Source of the DNA: Pedobacter mucosus | GTDB taxonomy: Bacteria; Bacteroidota; Bacteroidia; Sphingobacteriales; Sphingobacteriaceae | Length of the DNA stretch: 64,000 nt | NCBI RefSeq assembly: GCF_022200785.1 | Contig: NZ_CP087585.1 | Span: forward strand, 682,001 to 746,000 | Reading direction: 5' to 3' | Shown: positions 46,166-55,084 of the stretch, one piece after another | Position numbering within the stretch: the stretch's first letter is position 1 | Layout: each line of letters starts with the position of its first letter | Translations under genes and position numbers: made by a program | Notes under the pieces: model-generated | The model's database searches: none | The model's input: only the letters and a program-made list of their open reading frames with translations | Told to the model about the DNA's origin: nothing

Positions 46166-47260
46166 TTAAACATTGAATCTGAAGTGCATAATATCACCGT
46201 CTTCAACAATGTATGTTTTTCCTTCAACACCAAGTTTTCCAGCTTCTTTACAAGCATTTTCAGAACCTAGGGTTACAAAATCAACATATTTAATTACTTC
46301 GGCTCTGATAAATCCTTTTTCAAAATCTGTATGAATTACGCCTGCAGCTTGTGGAGCAGTAAAACCTTTGGTAATGGTCCAGGCCCTAACCTCGGTTACG
46401 CCAGCAGTAAAGTAAGTGTAAAGATTAAGTAGTTTGTAGGCCGTTCTAATCAATTTATTAACACCAGATTCTGTCAAACCTAAATCAGCCAAAAACTCTT
46501 CACGTTCTTCGTAGCTATCTAGTTCAGCAATTTCTGATTCGATTTTTGCCGATATAACTAAAACCTCTGCATTTTCATCTGCTACATTTGCCCTTACTAA
46601 ATCAACATATTTATTGCCTGTAATTACTGATTCTTCATCAACATTACAAACATACATTACAGGTTTTTGAGTAAGTAAACCTAAATCTTCTATAAAATCA
46701 AAATCATCTTGAGGTAAAGTTGCGGTACGAATGGACTTGCCACTTTCTAAATGCGCTTTTACTAATGTTAAAATTTCAAAAGTGCGTTTAGCATCCTTAT
46801 CAGTTTTAGCCATTTTTTCAACCTTTTGAATGCGTTTATCAACCGTATCCAAATCCTTAAGTTGCAACTCAGTATCAATTATTTCACGATCACGAATCGG
46901 ATCTACAGAACCATCTACATGGATAACATTTCCGTCATCAAAGCAGCGTAAAACGTGAATAATTGCATTGGTTGCACGAATATTTCCTAAAAATTGATTG
47001 CCTAAACCTTCACCTTTCGATGCACCTTTAACTAAGCCTGCGATATCAACTATTTCAATCGTATTTGGTTGTACTTTGTTTGGTTTAACAAGCTCAGCAA
47101 GTTTGGTTAAACGATCATCAGGAACAGTGATTACGCCAACGTTAGGCTCGATTGTACAAAAAGGAAAGTTTGCAGCTTGCGCTTTTGCATTTGATAAACA
47201 GTTAAAAAGTGTCGATTTTCCAACATTTGGTAAGCCAACAATACCACATTGTAATGCCAT
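46166..47260 (-). CDS. ychF: Redox-regulated ATPase YchF (Obg-related)
   Basis: A 364-residue P-loop protein of the Obg/OLA1 branch that binds ribosomes and hydrolyses [15 protein letters not shown] (8-19) is the P loop, [20 protein letters not shown] (about 71-90) the switch and G3 region, and NVDEE the altered G4 that accounts for ATP preference. The C-terminal TGS-like domain has [20 protein letters not shown] and ends [11 protein letters not shown] ... HFRFNV. Fully standard. Its terminator lies just downstream. Confidence 0.96.
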   Translation of the reverse strand: MALQCGIVGLPNVGKSTLFNCLSNAKAQAANFPFCTIEPNVGVITVPDDRLTKLAELVKPNKVQPNTIEIVDIAGLVKGASKGEGLGNQFLGNIRATNAIIHVLRCFDDGNVIHVDGSVDPIRDREIIDTELQLKDLDTVDKRIQKVEKMAKTDKDAKRTFEILTLVKAHLESGKSIRTATLPQDDFDFIEDLGLLTQKPVMYVCNVDEESVITGNKYVDLVRANVADENAEVLVISAKIESEIAELDSYEEREEFLADLGLTESGVNKLIRTAYKLLNLYTYFTAGVTEVRAWTITKGFTAPQAAGVIHTDFEKGFIRAEVIKYVDFVTLGSENACKEAGKLGVEGKTYIVEDGDIMHFRFNV

Positions 47261-47359
47261 TTATTTTTTAGTATTTAAGTCTTTATTCTAATTTAATTAT
47301 TCCTTCAGCTAAGTCTAAGTATTTAAATAGCCTATACCCCTTACTTATTCTGATTCCGA

Positions 47360-47401
47360 TTTCCCATTTCCCATTTCCCATTTCCCATTTCCCATTTCCC
47401 A
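47360..47401. repeat. Six tandem copies of a heptamer
   Basis: Six exact, uninterrupted copies of TTTCCCA (TGGGAAA on the other strand), 42 bases, in the gap between divergent ychF and the DUF5362 gene. Copies are identical, so the array is young and probably variable in copy number. It lies about 100 bases from both starts. Confidence 0.95.
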
Positions 47402-47508
47402 TCTAAAAATCGGGCAAAGATAAGGTTTTAAAATCTTTTATTTAGACCCTAATCTTGTGGTATGTGTATATTTTATCTAAGTTTATGCCAAAATAGCGTT
47501 TATAGATT

Positions 47509-47964
47509 ATGGAAGAGTTTGAAGAGCAAGAGCCAGTTGAGGTAAAATTAATTGTAAGTGAAGAGATGCGTAGTTATATATATGATATTACTAAATGGAC
47601 GAAGTTTTTATCTATTGTAGGGTTTGTTTTTTCTGCAATGTTAGTTCTTATTTCATTAAGTGTTGGTGCGCTTTTATCTAGCAATCCAGAGTTGAGTAAA
47701 CAATTAGGGCCTTTGGCAGCAGGTGGTTCAACTATTTTAACCATTATATACCTTATTATGGCCTTGGTATTTTTTTACCCAAGTTTATTATTATCTAAAT
47801 TTTCGAAAAAATCTAAACAGGGTGTTTTATTTGGCGATCAGGAAAGCTTAAATGATGCGATATTAAATCTGAAGTCGCTATTTAAATTTTGGGGAATAGC
47901 TGCTATCATTATAATTGTTGGCTACTTTATATTAAACATTCTCGTAGGTTCCGTGGCAGCTTAA
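47509..47964 (+). CDS. DUF5362-like integral membrane protein
   Basis: A 151-residue protein with a short acidic N-terminus and hydrophobic segments at about 32-58, 73-95 and 122-148. The pattern TKWTKFLSIVGFVFSAMLVL, then YPSLLLSKFSKKSKQG and ALNL-type LNDAILNLKSLFKFWGI, matches what I know of Bacteroidota DUF5362 proteins. Function unknown. Divergent from ychF, monocistronic, followed by a bidirectional hairpin. Confidence 0.7.
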   Translation: MEEFEEQEPVEVKLIVSEEMRSYIYDITKWTKFLSIVGFVFSAMLVLISLSVGALLSSNPELSKQLGPLAAGGSTILTIIYLIMALVFFYPSLLLSKFSKKSKQGVLFGDQESLNDAILNLKSLFKFWGIAAIIIIVGYFILNILVGSVAA

Positions 47965-48013
47965 CCAACCTTACAGGTTATACATTTCTTAAGTTCTTAG
48001 AAATGTATAATCA

Positions 48014-48044
48014 TAAAAAAAGCCTTTGCGTTAAACAAAGGCTT
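48014..48044 (-). terminator. Terminator of the PUR-protein gene
   Basis: A perfect nine-base stem (48020-48028 with 48036-48044, AAGCCTTTG and its complement) with a seven-base loop. On the minus strand it is followed by six T (48020-48015), 22 bases beyond the gene's stop. It also lies after the convergent DUF5362 gene. Confidence 0.78.
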
Positions 48045-48065
48045 ATATATCTTAAAAATATTTAT

Positions 48066-48389
48066 TTAAAAGGTAAAATCATCATTTGGTTTTGAACCAT
48101 GTTCTCCATTTTCAGAATATTCGTAACGTTTTTCCACCACATCTTGATGAGTTTTGATATATTCAACAGTTTCCGTCAGACCTTCTGCAAACTTTTCGAA
48201 ATCTTCTTTATATAAAAAGATTTTATGTTTTACAAACACACCGTCTTCTAATCTTTTCTTGCTCTCAGTAACTGTTAAATAATAATCACCTGAGCGAGTA
48301 GCCTTAACGTCGAAAAAATAAGTTCTTTTGCCTGCTCTTACTTTCTTTGAAAAAACTTCTTCTCTTTCTTTATTGTCGAATTCTCCCAT
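48066..48389 (-). CDS. PUR-family nucleic-acid-binding protein (DUF3276)
   Basis: A 107-residue single PUR repeat protein, from ATG 48389 (MGEFDNKEREEVFSKKVRAG); the frame is open upstream but that part has no family similarity. The core RTYFFDVKATRSGDYYLTVTE, KIFLYKEDFEKF and ETVEYI is characteristic of the bacterial PUR-alpha homologues of Bacteroidota and spirochetes, which dimerise and bind single-stranded DNA or RNA. The acidic tail (DDFTF) is also common. Small, soluble, probably abundant. Confidence 0.87.
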   Translation of the reverse strand: MGEFDNKEREEVFSKKVRAGKRTYFFDVKATRSGDYYLTVTESKKRLEDGVFVKHKIFLYKEDFEKFAEGLTETVEYIKTHQDVVEKRYEYSENGEHGSKPNDDFTF

Positions 48390-48468
48390 GGTAGGTATTG
48401 ATGTTGGTTTTAGGTTTCGGTAAATATAATGCAAATATTTAAAGTTCAAAATACAATTTTAGTACAAT

Positions 48469-50259
48469 TTAAATTGTCCTACTTTCTTCTTCCAAACGTT
48501 GGTTATTGTATAACTCTGCATAACTACCATTAAGCATAAGTAATTCATTATGAGTTCCTTGTTCTATAATGGTTCCATTATCAAGCACTAAAATCTTATC
48601 AGCATTTTTTATAGTAGAAATACGGTGTGAGATTAAAATACTCGTTTTTCCATCCATTATTTTCCCTAAATTAAGGAGGATTTCTTCTTCAGTTTTAGTG
48701 TCAACTGCAGAAAGGCAATCATCAAAAATTAGAATTTTGGGCGATTTAATGAGCGCCCGGGCAATAGAAACACGTTGTTTTTGTCCGCCAGATAAAGTGA
48801 TTCCTCTTTCACCAAGCATGGTTTCAAATCGCTGTTCAAAGTCGATGATGTTATTATAAACAGATGCATCTTTTGCTGCCGTATAAATTTCTTCATCAGT
48901 AACCTGATCCAATCCAAAAGCGATATTATTTTTTATCGTATCAGAGAATAAAAAAACCTCCTGCGGTACGAAACCAATTTGTTCGCGGTAATTCGTAAGG
49001 TTAAGTTGCTTAATATTTTGCTTATCCACTTCTATTGAACCATTTTCTACATCATACATCCGCATAATTAAATTTGCTAATGTTGATTTTCCTGAACCTG
49101 TTTTGCCGATAATTGCCACAAATTCTCCTTTTTTAACTTCAAAATTTACATTCTTGAGCGCTTGTATTCCTGTATCAGGATAAGTAAAGCTTACATTTTT
49201 GAATGATATATTTCCATCGAGATCTTTGTTTTCTGTATTGTTAGATTGAATATCCGACGGAATATCTAAAAACTCGTTTATCCTTTTTTGCGATGCTGCA
49301 GCTCTCTGAATTAATGACGTTACCCAACCAAGCATTGTAACCGGAAAGGTTAGTTGATTGATATAGATGATAAATTCAGCAATGTTGCCTGCAGTAATGC
49401 TTCCATTCATAACCTGGATACCGCCAATATATATAGTTAAAATGGTGCTTAAGCCTATTAGCAGCAGCATTGTTGGGTAAAATAGAGCCGAAACTTTTAC
49501 CAGGCTCATCGAATCTCGTTTGTAATCGTTGCTCTGGATTTCGAACATGTTTCGTGTATAATCTTCCCTTACGTAAGATTTTATAATTCTTATTCCAGAA
49601 AATCGCTCTTGTACGAAACTCGAAAGTGCTGATAGTCTTTCTTGAATTTTGCCGCTTTTCTTAAAAATCAAAGTATTTACATAATAGATAATAACAACCA
49701 AAAAAGGAAGAGGCAAAAGGCAATAAATAGCAAGTTTGGAATTCACATCAAACATCGACCAAATAATCAACACCGATAAAACGAACGTGTTTATGGTATA
49801 CATAATTGCCGGGCCAACATACATTCGAACCCGGTTTACATCTTCTGTTGCTCGGTTCATTAAATCGCCAGTATTGTTACGTCGATAAAATCCTAAGCTT
49901 AATTTTTGATAGTGTTGATATATGTCGTTTTTCATATCAAATTCAATATGTCGAGACATTAAAATAATGGTCTGCCTCATAAAAAACAGAAACAACCCCC
50001 TTAATAAATAAAGGAATATAACCAGCATACCAAAATATAAAAGGTTACTGCTAAAAATGTCATAAATGATTGTTTGACGATTGAAGCCACTAAAAAGGTT
50101 AAAAATTTGAATATTTTCTGTGATTAGATCTACTGCATATCCAATTACTTGGGCGGGTACAACACCAAAAATGTTAGAAATTACAACGAAAATGCTTCCT
50201 GGAATTATCCACCACTTATACTTTATAAAATATTTATTTAGTCGGCTTAAATGTTTCAT
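48469..50259 (-). CDS. ABC exporter half-transporter
   Basis: A 596-residue type IV ABC exporter subunit: six-helix membrane domain (about 15-310) and ATPase domain (about 335-580) with IGKTGSGKSTL (Walker A), LSGGQKQRVSIARAL (signature) and LIFDDCLSAVD (Walker B). The residue after the Walker B aspartate is Asp instead of the catalytic Glu, typical of the degenerate subunit of heterodimeric exporters such as YheI, yet no partner gene is adjacent. The substrate is unknown (drug or lipid). I use ATG 50259; a TTG three codons upstream also exists. Confidence 0.88.
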   Translation of the reverse strand: MKHLSRLNKYFIKYKWWIIPGSIFVVISNIFGVVPAQVIGYAVDLITENIQIFNLFSGFNRQTIIYDIFSSNLLYFGMLVIFLYLLRGLFLFFMRQTIILMSRHIEFDMKNDIYQHYQKLSLGFYRRNNTGDLMNRATEDVNRVRMYVGPAIMYTINTFVLSVLIIWSMFDVNSKLAIYCLLPLPFLVVIIYYVNTLIFKKSGKIQERLSALSSFVQERFSGIRIIKSYVREDYTRNMFEIQSNDYKRDSMSLVKVSALFYPTMLLLIGLSTILTIYIGGIQVMNGSITAGNIAEFIIYINQLTFPVTMLGWVTSLIQRAAASQKRINEFLDIPSDIQSNNTENKDLDGNISFKNVSFTYPDTGIQALKNVNFEVKKGEFVAIIGKTGSGKSTLANLIMRMYDVENGSIEVDKQNIKQLNLTNYREQIGFVPQEVFLFSDTIKNNIAFGLDQVTDEEIYTAAKDASVYNNIIDFEQRFETMLGERGITLSGGQKQRVSIARALIKSPKILIFDDCLSAVDTKTEEEILLNLGKIMDGKTSILISHRISTIKNADKILVLDNGTIIEQGTHNELLMLNGSYAELYNNQRLEEESRTI

Positions 50260-50335
50260 GCAACGCAAAAATAACCAAAGCTTAAGTAATTTCGTTATAG
50301 TTTGGTTAATTAGGTGTAATAATGATTTTTTATAT

Positions 50336-50343
50336 TAATTTTG
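50336..50343 (+). promoter_or_regulatory. Candidate -7 element for the dehydrogenase gene
   Basis: TAATTTTG matches the TAnnTTTG consensus and lies 23 bases before ATG 50367, which supports that start over an in-frame codon at 50322 that would lie upstream of the promoter. No -33 element at good spacing was found. Confidence 0.4.
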
Positions 50344-50366
50344 CAGAATTAAACGAAACGTTTATT

Positions 50367-51455
50367 ATGCCAGCAAATTCATTATCGAATTCATCTATTT
50401 TAAGCCAATTGAGTGTTTTTGGGCACAAAAAATTGGTTTTCTGCAATGATCCAGATACAGGTTTAAAAGCAATTATTGCCATACATGATACCACATTAGG
50501 TCCGGCTTTAGGCGGAACACGCATGTGGAGTTATGCTACTGAAGGCGAGGCTTTGGAAGATGCGCTACGTTTATCGCGTGGCATGACTTATAAAGCTGCT
50601 ATTACAGGTTTAAATCTTGGTGGTGGCAAAGGCGTTATTATTGGCGATTCGAGAAAAGATAAAACAGAAACTTTAATGCGAAGCTATGGCAGGTTTATAA
50701 AAAACCTTAATGGCGAATTTATAACTGCTGAAGAAATGGGTACCAATACCCGTGATATGGAATATATCAGGATGGAAACCAATTATGTTACTGGCGTTCC
50801 TGAATCTATTGGTGGTGCCGGAAATCCTGCTCCTTTTACTGCTCAGGGTGTTTATTTAGGAATTAAAGCAAGTGTTAAAGAAGTTTTTGGAACCGATATG
50901 CTGGCAGGAAGAACCATCGTAGTTCAAGGTATTGGAAATGTTGGCGAACATCTTGTTGCTTTGCTAAGAAAAGAAAATGCAGAAGTTTTAATTAGTGATA
51001 TCAATCAGGAACAACTGACATATGTAGCCCGAAAATATAAAGCTAAGCCTATTGAGGCAGATAAAATTTTTGGTGTTGATGCCGATGTTTATGCACCATG
51101 CGCAATGGGAGCCACAGTGAATAGTCAAACAATTGCAAAAATGAAATTTGCAATAATTGCCGGTTCAGCAAACAATCAGTTAAAAGATGAAGTTTTAGAC
51201 AGTGAATTATTGTTGAAAAAAGGAATTTTATTCGCCCCTGATTATTTAATTAATGCAGGTGGATTAATTTCTTGTTACTCGGAGTTAACTGGTTTTGGTA
51301 AAAAGCGGACTGTTCAGCTAACGGATCATATTTATGATGCTACACGTAGTGTTATCAAACTTAGCAAAGCTGAAAAAATTTCTACAAATGTTGCTGCAAA
51401 TCAAATGGCTGAAAAGCGAATTGCAGATGTTAAAAAAATTAAATCATCATACTAA
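50367..51455 (+). CDS. Leucine/glutamate-type amino acid dehydrogenase
   Basis: A 362-residue NAD-dependent oxidative deaminase of the Glu/Leu/Phe/Val family; size and motifs fit leucine or valine dehydrogenase rather than the 450-residue glutamate enzyme. LGPALGGTRMW (about 45-55), NLGGGKGVIIG (catalytic lysine, about 84-94), GNPAPFTAQGVYLGI, and the Rossmann VVQGIGNVGEHLV (about 190-202) are intact, as is APDYLINAGGLI. It should convert branched-chain amino acids to 2-oxo acids and ammonium, feeding the branched fatty acids typical of this phylum (inference). Confidence 0.88.
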   Translation: MPANSLSNSSILSQLSVFGHKKLVFCNDPDTGLKAIIAIHDTTLGPALGGTRMWSYATEGEALEDALRLSRGMTYKAAITGLNLGGGKGVIIGDSRKDKTETLMRSYGRFIKNLNGEFITAEEMGTNTRDMEYIRMETNYVTGVPESIGGAGNPAPFTAQGVYLGIKASVKEVFGTDMLAGRTIVVQGIGNVGEHLVALLRKENAEVLISDINQEQLTYVARKYKAKPIEADKIFGVDADVYAPCAMGATVNSQTIAKMKFAIIAGSANNQLKDEVLDSELLLKKGILFAPDYLINAGGLISCYSELTGFGKKRTVQLTDHIYDATRSVIKLSKAEKISTNVAANQMAEKRIADVKKIKSSY

Positions 51456-51500
51456 ATAATTATTAATAGGTTTTCAAAAACCACACTCGTTCTTACATTC

Positions 51501-52451
51501 ATGTTAAACAGAAGGCACTTAAGGATCAAAGCTTTGCAAAATATTTTTGCTTGGCAAATGGCAGACAAAAAAGACATTAAAGGAGATTTAAAAACTTTAA
51601 TGCAAAGCATCGATAGCGTGTACGAAATGTACATTTGGATGTTATCATTAATGGTTGAAGTTACTGAGTTTACAGCAAATGATGCTGCTGAACGTGCTAA
51701 CAAACACATTAAAACTGCTGAGGATATTAACCCAAATTTGAAGTTACTTCATAATAAATTTAGCGTTTTAATGCAGCAAAACCCTGAGTATGTTGCTTCG
51801 GTAAAAAAGTACAAAGTAGATTGGGGATTTGATCCAGAGATTCGTAAAACAGTTTACAATTCATTAAAAGCATCAAAAGAATATGCTGAATATCTTGCAG
51901 ATCCTAACGAAAGCTTAGAATCATCAAAAGATATTATTAAATACATTTTCAGAAAAATCATTTTAAAAAACCAAGCGATTATACAGGTTTTTGAAGAGAA
52001 GTTTATCAACTGGCAAGTAGATCATGAAGTGATGAAAGGTATGGTTGCCAAAACTTTAAAGAACTTTACTTTTGATGATCCTTTTAAAAATAAGCTTACT
52101 GAAATAAGTGCAGATTGGATTGAGGATAGTAAATTTGTGCAGGATCTTTTTGTTTATACCCTGCAGAACGATGCTAAATATCAGGAAATGATTGCTGAAA
52201 GAACCAAGAACTGGGAATCTGAGCGTATTGCATTGATGGATACTATTCTAATGAAGATGGCAATCTGCGAACTGCTAAATTTCCCTTCTATTCCGGTAAA
52301 AGTTACAATTAATGAGTATTTGGAGTTATCAAAAGATTACAGTACACCGAAAAGTAACTCGTTTATTAATGGTATTTTGGACAAAATTTTAGGCGATCTT
52401 AAAAAGACTAATACGTTGAAAAAGGTTGGTCGTGGATTAATTGAAGATTAA
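51501..52451 (+). CDS. nusB: Transcription antitermination factor NusB (long Bacteroidota form)
   Basis: The start RRHLRIKALQNIFAWQ is the conserved RNA-binding N-terminus of NusB; the C-terminal third ERIALMDTILMKMAICELLNF and PVKVTINEYLELSKDYSTPKS is the second conserved block. The protein is 316 residues, about twice the E. coli length, because of a helical insertion, as is usual in Bacteroidota. NusB with NusE promotes antitermination of rRNA operons. First gene of the run with DUF1573 and yajC; its stop is one base before the next start. Confidence 0.93.
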   Translation: MLNRRHLRIKALQNIFAWQMADKKDIKGDLKTLMQSIDSVYEMYIWMLSLMVEVTEFTANDAAERANKHIKTAEDINPNLKLLHNKFSVLMQQNPEYVASVKKYKVDWGFDPEIRKTVYNSLKASKEYAEYLADPNESLESSKDIIKYIFRKIILKNQAIIQVFEEKFINWQVDHEVMKGMVAKTLKNFTFDDPFKNKLTEISADWIEDSKFVQDLFVYTLQNDAKYQEMIAERTKNWESERIALMDTILMKMAICELLNFPSIPVKVTINEYLELSKDYSTPKSNSFINGILDKILGDLKKTNTLKKVGRGLIED

Positions 52452-52452
52452 A

Positions 52453-52908
52453 ATGAAACAAATAATTATTCTTATTATTTCTGCATTATCATTAGTTGCT
52501 TGCCGAAATGCAAACAATCAAATAGGTGATACAAGTTCAAGTGTTTCAGTTGGAAATGATACTACAAAATCAAATGTTGCTCCGGCAGATGCACCCATCA
52601 TTGTATTTGAAAATACTATTTATGATTTTAAAAAGATTATGCAGGGTGAGAAAGTTCAACATGATTTCAAACTAAAAAACAATGGTAAAAGTCCGTTAAT
52701 CATTTTAAATGCAACGGCAACATGTGGCTGCACCATTCCAGAAACACCTAAAGCACCAATTATGCCTGGAAAATCTGGTGTAATTAAAGTGGTTTTCAAT
52801 AGTGAAGGAAAATCGGGATTGCAGGATAAAGTGGTAACTATTACTTCGAATGCAAATCCAAAAATCAGTACCGTTCATTTGGTTGGAGAAGTGCTAGAAA
52901 AGAAATAA
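52453..52908 (+). CDS. DUF1573 lipoprotein
   Basis: A 151-residue lipoprotein with signal MKQIIILIISALSLVAC (acylated C17), a Ser/Thr/Asn-rich linker and a DUF1573 immunoglobulin-like domain (about 50-150; YDFKKIMQGEKVQHDFKLKN, ATCGCTIPETPKAPIMPG, VTITSNANP). The CGC in ATCGCT is conserved in the family. Function unknown; envelope location. The start at ATG 52453 lies one base after the nusB stop and gives the signal directly. Confidence 0.88.
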   Translation: MKQIIILIISALSLVACRNANNQIGDTSSSVSVGNDTTKSNVAPADAPIIVFENTIYDFKKIMQGEKVQHDFKLKNNGKSPLIILNATATCGCTIPETPKAPIMPGKSGVIKVVFNSEGKSGLQDKVVTITSNANPKISTVHLVGEVLEKK

Positions 52909-52957
52909 TCCAATAATTGGAGACATAAAAATTAATAAATATATAAATAAATTAGAA

Positions 52958-53275
52958 ATGACATTAACAGTAATTTTGCAAGCAGCGGGTGGTAGTAGCA
53001 TGTTAAGTACAATTGTACCAATGGTATTAATTATGGTAGTTTTCTACTTTTTTATGATTCGCCCTCAGGTTAAAAAGGCTAAAGACCATAAAAAGTTAGT
53101 AGCAGAATTAGGTAGAGGAGATAAAATTATAACCACTGCAGGTATCCATGGAAAAATTATAGATTTAAACGAAACAACTTTCTTAATCGAAGTAGAAAGC
53201 GGTGCTAAAATCCGTTTTGATAAATCTGCAGTTTCTTTAGATGCAACAAAAGCTGCGGTTGCGCCAAAAGTTTAA
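52958..53275 (+). CDS. yajC: Preprotein translocase subunit YajC
   Basis: A 105-residue single-span membrane protein: a short periplasmic start, a hydrophobic helix (TIVPMVLIMVVFYFFMIRPQ, about 18-37) and a cytoplasmic KOW-like domain (LGRGDKIITTAGIHGKI). YajC associates with SecDF and accelerates protein export. Fifty bases after the DUF1573 gene and followed by a strong terminator, so it ends the nusB operon. Confidence 0.94.
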   Translation: MTLTVILQAAGGSSMLSTIVPMVLIMVVFYFFMIRPQVKKAKDHKKLVAELGRGDKIITTAGIHGKIIDLNETTFLIEVESGAKIRFDKSAVSLDATKAAVAPKV

Positions 53276-53293
53276 TCTTTTGTGAAAATAATA

Positions 53294-53325
53294 AAGCCAC
53301 TTCAGTTAAGAAGTGGTTTTTTTTT
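53294..53325 (+). terminator. Rho-independent terminator after yajC
   Basis: Stem CCACTTC/GAAGTGG (53297-53303 with 53310-53316) extended by weaker pairs, six-base loop, followed by nine T (53317-53325), 20 bases after the yajC stop. Ends the nusB-DUF1573-yajC unit. Confidence 0.9.
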
Positions 53326-53461
53326 GCTTTTATAGGAGATAAAATTTGCAAACTAGTATAAACAATAGCAGATAATAATTTGAGCGACTACTTTGTTTTG
53401 TTACTTTTGGCTATATTGTTTAAAAGGGTAAAACAAATCTAATAAACACGCTACAGCCATT

Positions 53462-54409
53462 ATGCCTTTTATCAGATTAACAAAAATAGAAAGAAGACGA
53501 ATGCTGAGCCTAACAGCCTGTTTGTTTTTAGCAATCGCTGCATGGCTTTTTATGGCGCTAAAAAATAAATACGTTTATACGGCAAAAACTGTTCTTATTT
53601 ATAAAAATTTCCCTCAAAAAAGGGCTTTTCATCCTCTACAATCTGATACAGTAGATTTACAAGTTGAAGGAACTGGCTGGCAGCTGTTATTTGCACGGTT
53701 AAGAATTAATCCTCAATCTGTTTCTGTAAGTTTAAATAAATTAAATTCGAGAGATTTTATTGTTTTCTCAGATCAGCTCTCTAATATTAATAAACAATTG
53801 GAAACTTCTCAAAAGGTTATTTCAATTAAACCTGATACATTATATTTTGATTTCACTAGGAGGAGCGTAAAAAAAGTCCCTATTAAACTTATTCAAAAAA
53901 TTGGCTTTATTAAGCAGTATGGAATTTCTAGTGAGATAAATTTAACGCCTAAATATGTTACCGTTACAGGTCCGATTGAAGAACTGGCTAAAGTAAGTTA
54001 TTGGACCACAGATACCTTAAAACTTTTGCGAGTACAGGCCAATACCACTTCTAGGATAAATATGCAACATAGTACGCATAAAAATGTAAGCATATTTCCA
54101 TCTTCCGTTGAAGTAAAAATACCTATTGATGAATTTACTGAAAAGACTTTAGAAGTTCCTCTAAAAATAATTAATAATAGAAATTATCATGGAATTAGGT
54201 TATATCCAAAAAAGGTTAAAGTTACATTTTTGATTGCTTTAAGCAATTTTGATCAGGTTGATGAGAGTTTTATTACGGCTGCAGTTGATGTAGATGAATG
54301 GCAAAATCTTCATCACAATCAATTTGTAGTCAAAATTACAGAGTTTCCAAATTATTGTAAGCTAATTAATATATTTCCTTCAAAAATTGATTTCATAGTC
54401 GAAAAATAA
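53462..54409 (+). CDS. YbbR-like domain protein (CdaR-related)
   Basis: A 315-residue protein with one N-terminal membrane helix (about 14-35) and an extracytoplasmic part made of YbbR-like repeats (VDLQVEGTGWQLLFARLRIN, KPDTLYFDFTRRSVKKVPIK, YVTVTGPIEELAK). In Firmicutes the YbbR protein CdaR regulates the diadenylate cyclase; no cyclase gene is adjacent here. The stop overlaps the coaE start by one base (TAATG), so the two are coupled, an arrangement I know from other Bacteroidota. Confidence 0.83.
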   Translation: MPFIRLTKIERRRMLSLTACLFLAIAAWLFMALKNKYVYTAKTVLIYKNFPQKRAFHPLQSDTVDLQVEGTGWQLLFARLRINPQSVSVSLNKLNSRDFIVFSDQLSNINKQLETSQKVISIKPDTLYFDFTRRSVKKVPIKLIQKIGFIKQYGISSEINLTPKYVTVTGPIEELAKVSYWTTDTLKLLRVQANTTSRINMQHSTHKNVSIFPSSVEVKIPIDEFTEKTLEVPLKIINNRNYHGIRLYPKKVKVTFLIALSNFDQVDESFITAAVDVDEWQNLHHNQFVVKITEFPNYCKLINIFPSKIDFIVEK

Positions 54410-55020
54410 TGTATAAAGTTGGCATTACCGGAGGAATAGGCAGCGGCAAAACAACCGTATGCAAAGTATTTGAAGTGTTAGGCATTCCAGTTTTTTATGC
54501 TGATACGGAGGCGAAAAATATAATGGTTAGTGATGTTTTACTCGTAGAAGGTATTAAGTCTACCTTTGGAAAGGAAAGCTATTTTAATGATGGAAAGTTG
54601 AACAATAAACACATTGCTTCTATTGTTTTCGATAATGCCTCTGAACTTGAAAAGCTAAATGCCTTAGTTCACCCTGCGGTTTTTAGGGCATTTGACATTT
54701 GGGAAAAGCAAGTTGCAACAAATGTTCCTTATATATTAAAAGAAGCAGCTTTACTTTTTGAAAGCGATTCTTATAAAATGTGCGATACCTCAATTTTAGT
54801 TACTGCTCCTGTTGAAATCAAAATAAAGCGGGTTATTGATAGGGATAAAGTTTCCGAGGAACAGGTTAAAGCAAGAATGAGCAAACAATTAAGTGACGAA
54901 GAAAAAATTAAGAAAGCTAAATACTTTATCAAAAATGATGAAGAGCACTCTATCATTGAACAAGTTTATGCTTTACACAAACATTTTTTAATAGTGGCCG
55001 CTAATGCTAACAATATTTAA
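54409..55020 (+). CDS. coaE: Dephospho-CoA kinase
   Basis: A 203-residue P-loop kinase that phosphorylates the 3'-OH of the ribose in dephospho-CoA, the last step of CoA synthesis. GITGGIGSGKTTVCKVFEVLG (5-25) is the P loop, YADTEAK (about 30-36) the acceptor-site aspartate motif, and VHPAVF and VDRD-like VIDRDKVSEEQVKARM the lid region. Standard length. Starts on the last base of the YbbR gene stop. Confidence 0.95.
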   Translation: MYKVGITGGIGSGKTTVCKVFEVLGIPVFYADTEAKNIMVSDVLLVEGIKSTFGKESYFNDGKLNNKHIASIVFDNASELEKLNALVHPAVFRAFDIWEKQVATNVPYILKEAALLFESDSYKMCDTSILVTAPVEIKIKRVIDRDKVSEEQVKARMSKQLSDEEKIKKAKYFIKNDEEHSIIEQVYALHKHFLIVAANANNI

Positions 55021-55084
55021 ATCGTTTATTTCAAATGCAAAAATTTCTAAATCTTATAATCTCATCGCCTTTTAATCTTGGTAA

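Noticed and set aside
47360..47401. CRISPR-like array
   Set aside because: The units are contiguous heptamers without spacers, and no cas gene is in the window.
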